This document shows positions 58,338-64,000 of a stretch of 64,000 bases of DNA, piece after piece. The DNA is from Candidatus Borkfalkia ceftriaxoniphila (lineage in GTDB: Bacteria; Bacillota; Clostridia; Christensenellales; Borkfalkiaceae). Position 1 is the first letter of the stretch, and every line of letters begins with the position of its first letter. Location: contig NZ_SDOZ01000003.1 of assembly GCF_004134775.1 (NCBI RefSeq), positions 171,218 to 235,217 of the forward strand, given 5' to 3'. Under the pieces are notes generated by a model. The model did not search any database. It was not told where the DNA came from and saw only the letters and a list, made by a program, of their open reading frames with translations. Position numbers and translations under genes: made by a program.

Positions 58338-60473
58338 TTATCCCTTGGATGCGGTGCGATAAACGCTGATTATGCGCTCATCAGCGCCGATTTTGCGGAT
58401 AAGCGCGTCGATGTCCTCTTTGCCGTTCAGGCGCACGCTCGCTTCAATGATCGCCTCTTTATTCTTATCGAAACGCGAATTTACGTTGGTGATGACGAGG
58501 TGCAGATCGCTGACGACGGCGGTGAGAACGGAGAGCGCCACGCCCTGATCCTTTGCCGTAATGACGATACTGGCGACGAACCTTCCGGAACTTCCCGCAG
58601 TCCATTCGGCGGGCAGAATGCGCCCCCCTTCCGTTTCCAGGCTTTTCAGGTTGGGGCAGTCCGCGCGGTGCACCACGACGCCGCGGCCGCGCGATACGAA
58701 GCCCACGATCTCGTCGCCCGGCACGGGCGTGCAGCAGCCCGCAAAGCGCGTCAAAAGCCCGCTCATGCCCTTGACGATCACGCCGCTCGAATCGGGTTTT
58801 TCCGAACTCTTGCTGACAATGGGTTTGGGCACTTCCTTTTTATAAAAGTCGATGAGTTTGTAAAGGATCTGATTGACGGTGATCGCGCCGTAGCCGACGG
58901 AGGCGAACATCTCGTCCTGCGAGAAAAAGGAAAAACGCTCGGAAAGTTTTGCGAAACTCTCTTCGGTCAGAATTTCGCTCAAAACGTAGCCGCGGTGTTT
59001 CGCCTCGGCTTCGAGCATGGACTTGCCGAGTTTGATATTTTCGTCCTTCATTTCCCGCTTGAAGAACTGCTTTATTTTTGCGCGCGCGCTGCTGGATCTG
59101 ACGATTTTGAGCCAGTCCCACGACGGGCCTTTGGAATTGGCGGAAGTGAGTATTTCCACCACGTCCCCCGTTTCCAGCGTGGAGTTCAAAGGCACCATTT
59201 TCGCGTTGACGCGCGCGCCCACGCAATGGTTGCCGATCTCGCTGTGAATGGCGTACGCGAAGTCGATGGGCGTCGCGTCGCGCGGCAGGGAAATGACTTT
59301 GCCCTTGGGCGTAAATACCAGTAGTTCGGTGCTGTATAATTCCGTTTTCAGCGACTTCATAAAGTCGGTGGAATCTTTCAGTCCCCCTTCCCAATCGAGC
59401 ACTTCCCTGATCCAGGAAAGGCGCTCGGTAAAGGCCGTATCCTCGCCCTTTTTCTCCTTGTATTTCCAATGCGCCGCGATACCGAACTCGGCCGTACGGT
59501 GCATTTCGAAGGTGCGGATCTGAATTTCAAAGGGCTGTCCGAAGTTCGTGACGACGGTCGTGTGCAGCGACTGATACATATTCGGCTTAGGCGTCGCGAT
59601 ATAGTCCTTGATGCGCCCCGGAATGGGTTTCCAGCACTTGTGTATCTTTCCGAACACTTCGTAACACTCGTCGATGGTGTTGACGATGACGCGCACCGCG
59701 GTCAGATCGTAGATCTGGTCGAGCGTCTTGTTCTGCTGTTTCATCTTTTTATAGATGGAATAAAAATGTTTGGGGCGTCCGAACACTTCGCCCTCTATTT
59801 TGCTCTCGTCCAAAATCTTTTTGATCTCTTTGACGACGAAATCGACGAAATTGTGGCGCTCATACAGTTTTTGGTGGATATTTTCCACCAGATATTCGTA
59901 CGCCTCGGGGTCGAGGTATTTCAGGCACAGATCTTCCAACTCGCACTTGATCTGCGAAATACCCAGCCTGCCCGCGAGCGGCGTATACACGTCCAGCGTT
60001 TCCTGCGCCATTTTCTTCTGCCGCTCGATGGAAAGGAAATTCAGCGAGCGCATATTGTGCAGGCGGTCGGCGAGTTTGATGATGATGACGCGGATATCCT
60101 TCGCCATCGCCACGAAAATTTTGCGGAAGTTTTCCGCTTCCTCTTCCTCCCTCGACTTAAAGACGATCTTATCCAGTTTGGTGACGCCGCTGACCAGCCC
60201 TAAGATCTCGTCGCCGAAATTGGAGCGGATGTCCGCTTCGGTCACGGGCGTATCCTCGATCACGTCGTGCAGAAACGCCGCCGCGACGGTCGCGCTGTCC
60301 AGCCCCAGTTCGATGAGGATCTTCGCCACCGCGCAGGGATGAATGAAATACGCCTCGCCCGAGGCGCGCTTCTGCCCGCTGTGCGCTTCTTCCGCATAGT
60401 GATAGGCGCGCACGAGCACCTCTCTGTCTTCGCCTTTGTAGTTTTCGTAAATGACTTGCAGTACGGTGTCCAT
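58338..60473 (-). CDS. relA: Bifunctional (p)ppGpp synthetase/hydrolase (RelA/SpoT)
   Basis: The 711-residue stringent-response enzyme has an HD hydrolase domain (FIHPCAVAKIL, FLHDVIEDT, about 40-150), a synthetase domain (YDLTAVRVIV, about 230-350), a TGS domain (LVFTPKGKVISLPRDATPID, near 385), a helical linker, the zinc-finger-like CCTPVPGDEIVGF block (about 575) and a C-terminal ACT domain. All hydrolase and synthetase blocks look intact, so both activities are expected. AAAGGAG precedes the ATG, which lies 1 base after the recJ stop. Confidence 0.96.
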   Translation of the reverse strand: MDTVLQVIYENYKGEDREVLVRAYHYAEEAHSGQKRASGEAYFIHPCAVAKILIELGLDSATVAAAFLHDVIEDTPVTEADIRSNFGDEILGLVSGVTKLDKIVFKSREEEEAENFRKIFVAMAKDIRVIIIKLADRLHNMRSLNFLSIERQKKMAQETLDVYTPLAGRLGISQIKCELEDLCLKYLDPEAYEYLVENIHQKLYERHNFVDFVVKEIKKILDESKIEGEVFGRPKHFYSIYKKMKQQNKTLDQIYDLTAVRVIVNTIDECYEVFGKIHKCWKPIPGRIKDYIATPKPNMYQSLHTTVVTNFGQPFEIQIRTFEMHRTAEFGIAAHWKYKEKKGEDTAFTERLSWIREVLDWEGGLKDSTDFMKSLKTELYSTELLVFTPKGKVISLPRDATPIDFAYAIHSEIGNHCVGARVNAKMVPLNSTLETGDVVEILTSANSKGPSWDWLKIVRSSSARAKIKQFFKREMKDENIKLGKSMLEAEAKHRGYVLSEILTEESFAKLSERFSFFSQDEMFASVGYGAITVNQILYKLIDFYKKEVPKPIVSKSSEKPDSSGVIVKGMSGLLTRFAGCCTPVPGDEIVGFVSRGRGVVVHRADCPNLKSLETEGGRILPAEWTAGSSGRFVASIVITAKDQGVALSVLTAVVSDLHLVITNVNSRFDKNKEAIIEASVRLNGKEDIDALIRKIGADERIISVYRTASKG

Positions 60474-60474
60474 A

Positions 60475-62787
60475 TCATTCTCCTTTCAGGCGGCAAACGG
60501 CTTGATAGAGCGTCGAATCGGCAAGTTCCGCGCGCACGCCACGCGCGACGCAGACTTTATTGTTTTCGAACCGAATAAAGCCGAGTTCGGCGAATACTTC
60601 CAGCGCGAATACCGTCTGTTTCTCGTCGTACCCTTCCCCGAACGCGAGCGCCGCCTCCACGCTGCTCTCGCCGCGCAGGTTTTTCGAGCGGACCGCGGAG
60701 TATAATTCCGCGAGAAACGAACGCGACGTTTCCAGCGCGGCGATATCGTCATAGCCGCATTTTTCCCCGTTGACGAGCACGCGTTTTCCCGCCAGTTCGC
60801 GGATATTGCAGTCCGCGGGCGTATCCAGCCACACCACGTCGCGATACCCCGAAACGGAGGCGTCGGCCGCGGGCGCGATGAGATACGCGTTGCCCACGTT
60901 TTGCGAGGAGAGATTGAAGATGTCCGTTTCCATTCCGCGAAGGCTCTCGGCAAATTCGTCCGCGGCGCCGTCGGAGGAAATCACCAACAGCCCGTATCGG
61001 CAGGACTTGCGCTTTTCTTCGATGAAAACGCGAAGTTCGTCCGCCGTCTTTTTTTCGATCCCGACGCCGACTTTCGGCTCTTTGAGCCGCAAAAGGTTGC
61101 TGCGGAACACGTACAGCCCGCACGAGCCGCCGCGCTCGCCTGCGATCAGTTCGCGCACGGTGCCGCGCACGTACTCCGCGCCGCGGAATTTCGAAACCGA
61201 ACATTCCACGACGATCTTTTTGCCGATATCCGCGCCGAGCACGGGCATCGCCCGCTCGCCGCCGAACCATACGAGGTCGAGATATTCGCAGCGGATGCCG
61301 AGGTGCGGCGAGCCCGCTTTCAGGCGGCGCACTTCCAGTTTGTTCCCCTCGATATAGAAGAGAGGTTTTTTATTGCCCACGCCGAACGGTTCCAGACGCT
61401 CGAATTCCTTGGCGAGCCGCAGGCTCACGGGCGCCTCGATTTTCTCCGCAACGCTGACGGCGGGAATATACGTTTCCTCGCCGTAATTTTCTTCCAGATA
61501 CGCGCCGAGCGCGTCTTTGAGTTTTTCGAAATTTTCGGCGCGCACGTTGACGCCCGCCGCCTGCGAATGTCCGCCGAATTCTTCGATATACTGCGAACAG
61601 GCGCGCAGAGCCTCGTAAATGTTGATGCCCTCGACGGTACGGGCAGAGCCCTTCAATAAATCGCCTTTTCGCACGAAGAGAATGGCGGGACGGTTGAACT
61701 CTTCGCAAATTTTTGCGGCGACGATGCCGACCAGCCCCGTGTTCCACTCCTCGTCGAACAGCATGATGACGTTGCCGAACGCACCCTCGCGGGCGATCTT
61801 TTCCTTGGCGCTCTTGTAGACCTCGTCACAGGCCTGCTGACGCTCGATATTGTATTCGTTGAGTTTGCACGCGAGTTCGTACGTTTCCGCCGAGGAACGC
61901 GCCGTAAAAAGCCTCAAAGCGCAGCCGGCGTCGCCCATGCGTCCCGCGGCGTTGATGCGCGGCGCGATGACGAAAGCGAGCGACTGGGCGCTGAGAGTTT
62001 CGCCCTTGGAACCGACAAGGAGCGAGATCGCCTCCCGCGGTTTTTTGTTGATGAGTTTGAGCCCCTCGCTGACGATGTCGCGGTTTTCGCCCAAAAGGGG
62101 CACGCTGTCCGCGACCGTCGCGATGGCGGCGAGGTCTAAAAGTTTATACGCCTTTTCGCCGAGCAGCGCGCAGGCGACTTTGAACGCCACGCCCGCGCCG
62201 CAGAGGTTGTCGTAAGGATAATCGTCTTTCAGTTTGGGATTGACGATCACGCAGGACGGCAGTTCGTCGGGAAGTTCGTGATGATCTGTTACGACGATCT
62301 TCACGCCGCGGGAACATACGTATTCAACTTCGCGGCGGTTGGAAATGCCGCAGTCCACGGAGATCACCAGCGAGGGATTGCGCTCGTCTATCAGCCTTGC
62401 GAGCGACTCCTCTTTCATGCCGTACCCTTCCGCGCGTTCGGGAACGTACGCGGAGGCGTCGGCGCCGTATTCCAAAAGAGCGCTGAGAAGTATGGACGAA
62501 GCGCACACGCCGTCCGCATCGTAATCTCCGAACACGAGAATATGCCCGCCCGCCGCCATCGTTTCGTCGATGAGCGCTTTGAGTTCGCGCATGCCCGACA
62601 TCAGAAACGGCGAGAGAAAGTGCGCGCGCGAAGGCGAGAGAAAGCGTTCGGCCTTCTCCTTGGTGTCCACGCCCCGCGCATAAAGGATCCTGGCGGTGAT
62701 CTCGTTCAGTCCGCACGCGTTTGCGAGCCCGCGTATGGTATTCAGTTGTTCCTGGGAGTATTCGTAATCCCGTATGAGTCGTTTCAT
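60475..62787 (-). CDS. recJ: Single-stranded-DNA exonuclease RecJ
   Basis: The 770-residue 5'-3' exonuclease acts in recombination and mismatch repair. The DHH phosphoesterase motifs are visible: FGDYDADGVCAS (about 80), VDCGISN, TDHHELPDELPS (about 172) and the DHHA1 part with GGHSQAAG (near 410). An OB-like domain and a Firmicutes-type C-terminal extension (about 560-770) follow. The gene precedes relA; many relatives have apt between them, which is absent here. AAAGGA supports the start. Confidence 0.95.
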   Translation of the reverse strand: MKRLIRDYEYSQEQLNTIRGLANACGLNEITARILYARGVDTKEKAERFLSPSRAHFLSPFLMSGMRELKALIDETMAAGGHILVFGDYDADGVCASSILLSALLEYGADASAYVPERAEGYGMKEESLARLIDERNPSLVISVDCGISNRREVEYVCSRGVKIVVTDHHELPDELPSCVIVNPKLKDDYPYDNLCGAGVAFKVACALLGEKAYKLLDLAAIATVADSVPLLGENRDIVSEGLKLINKKPREAISLLVGSKGETLSAQSLAFVIAPRINAAGRMGDAGCALRLFTARSSAETYELACKLNEYNIERQQACDEVYKSAKEKIAREGAFGNVIMLFDEEWNTGLVGIVAAKICEEFNRPAILFVRKGDLLKGSARTVEGINIYEALRACSQYIEEFGGHSQAAGVNVRAENFEKLKDALGAYLEENYGEETYIPAVSVAEKIEAPVSLRLAKEFERLEPFGVGNKKPLFYIEGNKLEVRRLKAGSPHLGIRCEYLDLVWFGGERAMPVLGADIGKKIVVECSVSKFRGAEYVRGTVRELIAGERGGSCGLYVFRSNLLRLKEPKVGVGIEKKTADELRVFIEEKRKSCRYGLLVISSDGAADEFAESLRGMETDIFNLSSQNVGNAYLIAPAADASVSGYRDVVWLDTPADCNIRELAGKRVLVNGEKCGYDDIAALETSRSFLAELYSAVRSKNLRGESSVEAALAFGEGYDEKQTVFALEVFAELGFIRFENNKVCVARGVRAELADSTLYQAVCRLKGE

Positions 62788-62827
62788 CGCGTGTCCTTTG
62801 GAAATTTATGTGATTGCCGAAATGCAA

Positions 62828-62857
62828 AAAAAGGCGGGAAATAAAACCCGCCTTTTT
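62828..62857 (-). terminator. Terminator after secF
   Basis: AAAAAGGCGGG and its complement around an eight-base loop, with TTTTTTT following on the minus strand. It separates secDF from the recJ operon. Confidence 0.9.
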
Positions 62858-62867
62858 ATTTTTGTTG

Positions 62868-63911
62868 TTAAGATTCGCTTTTGGCTTCGCCGACGGTTTG
62901 AACCTTTTCTTTTTGCTTTTTCTTCTCCGCATCGAAATTGTATTTCGCTTTTTTCGCTTTTGCCGCATCGAATTTTTCTTTGAAAACGGCGAAGATCGAA
63001 GGAGAAAGCACGAGTGAAGAATAGGTGTTGACGAGCACCGCTACTAAGGCGCAGAGCATGAACGAAGTCAGATCGAAGCCCGTGACGACGCCGATCACGC
63101 CCAGCACTACGATGACGGCGAGCATGATGATCGCAGTCACGAATACGGGTTTGCGGCTCCCTTTCGCGGATCTCTCCACGGCCTCTCTTGCGGGAAGTTC
63201 CTTATATTCGTCGCTCTTGAAGTCGCGGCGCATTCTGCCGAATACGAACCCGTTCAAGAATACCGAGAACAGCAAAGCGAACGCCCCGATCGCCGCGATA
63301 CCGACGCCCGCGGGGATGCGAAGGAGCGCAACGAGCGCAAGCGCGAGCAGAACGTCGTGCACGCCAGCAATGCCCATCGCGATGCCCATGCCGAGATTGA
63401 AACGGATGGCAAAGTATGCGAACGCGAGCACGACCACGACTGCCGCCGCGATGGCGAACGTCCACATATACTTATAATAATCGAGATTGTTCTGGCGGTG
63501 CTGCGCCACGTAGATAAAGGAGGTCTCGCCGAACGTCTTATCGGTTTCGCCCGCTTTCTGGGTGGAGATCGCCGTTTCCAGCGCCTTTACGTACGTTTCC
63601 AGCGTCGCTTCGTCGTAACTGCCGTTCAAAGTGTATTCGAAAGTCCCCTTGTCCGTCGTTTCCAGATAACGGCCGCCGCCGACTTTCGCGCCCGCGTCTT
63701 CGAGCGTCGTTTTGCACAGTTCGTCCAGATCGTTGCGGAAATCTTCGCGCACGGTGACGATGGGATCGCCCGTCACGGTGATGACGGTCTTGTCCTTGGT
63801 AAAGCCGTCGTCGTTAAAGCCGCCGAGCACCGAGAACATGACGACGCCTACTATTATGAGTACGAGGCTCACAGCCAAAGAGATAAACAGGCATTTATTG
63901 TTTTTAGTCAT
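62868..63911 (-). CDS. secF: Protein-export membrane protein SecF
   Basis: The 347-residue subunit uses ion flow to help SecYEG export proteins. The first helix (about 6-28) is followed by an extracellular domain (about 30-150) and five helices with the SecF pattern GIAGVHDVLLALALVALL, LNGFVFGRMRRDF and the late helix pair. The C-terminus is a Lys-rich cytoplasmic tail. ATG 63911 follows GGAGG. It overlaps the end of secD, so the two subunits are separate and not fused. Confidence 0.92.
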   Translation of the reverse strand: MTKNNKCLFISLAVSLVLIIVGVVMFSVLGGFNDDGFTKDKTVITVTGDPIVTVREDFRNDLDELCKTTLEDAGAKVGGGRYLETTDKGTFEYTLNGSYDEATLETYVKALETAISTQKAGETDKTFGETSFIYVAQHRQNNLDYYKYMWTFAIAAAVVVVLAFAYFAIRFNLGMGIAMGIAGVHDVLLALALVALLRIPAGVGIAAIGAFALLFSVFLNGFVFGRMRRDFKSDEYKELPAREAVERSAKGSRKPVFVTAIIMLAVIVVLGVIGVVTGFDLTSFMLCALVAVLVNTYSSLVLSPSIFAVFKEKFDAAKAKKAKYNFDAEKKKQKEKVQTVGEAKSES

Positions 63912-64000
63912 CTTCGAGTTCCTCCCTCTTGAAATTGCAGAAGGCAATCTTATTCTTTGCCGAGGACAAGAAGAGATACAGATAGAATCTTGTCAGTAAA
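63904..64000 (-). CDS. secD: C-terminal end of SecD (cut by window edge)
   Basis: On the minus strand an open frame enters from the right edge and ends in TAA at 63904-63906, overlapping the secF ATG by 8 bases. The 31 visible codons begin with LTRFYLYLF, matching the last helix end of SecD (Thr-Arg-Phe), and finish with a charged tail. The position directly before secF supports the call. Most of the gene is outside the window. Confidence 0.75.
   Translation of the reverse strand, partial: LLTRFYLYLFLSSAKNKIAFCNFKREELEDD

Noticed and set aside
1..64000. CRISPR array
   Set aside because: No regularly spaced short repeats were found on reading the window, and no cas-type gene is present.

Overview
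The window looks like chromosome from an anaerobic, Gram-positive-type Clostridia relative. Clostridial markers are hemZ, a conserved secDF/recJ/relA/MBL/hemZ neighbourhood, an energy-coupling-factor (ECF) transporter with a fused double ATPase, a PerR/rubrerythrin/high-molecular-weight-rubredoxin operon, lipoproteins with type II signal peptides, strong GGAGG ribosome sites and sigma-A promoters with 17-bp spacers. Base composition is moderate. A Christensenellales-type gut organism would fit, but that is inference.

Bases 1-2240 are a mobile-element fragment: a small HTH protein, a 53-residue protein started by TTG, an HUH-type rolling-circle Rep, and structured non-coding DNA on both sides of Rep. 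Bases 2243-24200 hold one very large leftward gene set, with eleven genes and no gap above 30 bases. It starts with a LacI repressor behind a consensus promoter and a candidate operator. It then encodes a repeat-bearing surface protein, a TIM-barrel-like lipoprotein, a large cytosolic glycosidase-like protein, a solute-binding lipoprotein, two sugar permeases, two giant GH13 lipoproteins, a secreted protein, a multi-pass protein that looks like a catalytically degenerate CPBP intramembrane protease, and a second surface protein related to the first. The two surface proteins share an unusual Gly-Cys-Gly-Ser, membrane helix, basic tail ending. The set suggests capture and breakdown of an alpha-glucan-like polymer at the cell surface and import of the products. 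No transporter ATPase gene is present, so one must be supplied from elsewhere. A sigma-like regulator (24257-24901) and a tRNA-Ser(UGA) close this accessory half.

From 25.4 kb on, most genes are ordinary chromosome: aldo/keto reductase, an ABC-2 exporter, a MarR-controlled heterodimeric ABC exporter, a YoaK-type membrane protein that may be translated from a leaderless mRNA, AsnA, a HAD phosphatase, a degenerate GT2-like protein with a small membrane partner, GAPDH, an M29 aminopeptidase, class II aldolase, an ATC-hydrolase-family protein, and the PerR/Rbr/Hrb oxidative-stress operon. Bases 43.1-50.8 kb carry a metal-responsive-looking transport locus: two DtxR-like regulators (one lacking the usual metal ligands), a YgbA-type cysteine-rich protein, two CydDC-like ABC half-transporters, and the S, T and AA' parts of an ECF transporter, with three GTTAGC-type inverted repeats at the regulatory sites. 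The right end is housekeeping: DEAD-box helicase, YitT, MGMT, pnp, rpsO with a folded leader, hemZ, an MBL hydrolase, relA/spoT, recJ, secF and the last codons of secD.

The observations most worth following up are the GCGS-tailed surface proteins beside a degenerate CPBP protein, the near-identical segment of about 820 bp shared by the two GH13 genes, and the ECF/ABC locus with its paired DtxR regulators. Base comparisons and residue alignments were done by eye; no database search was possible.
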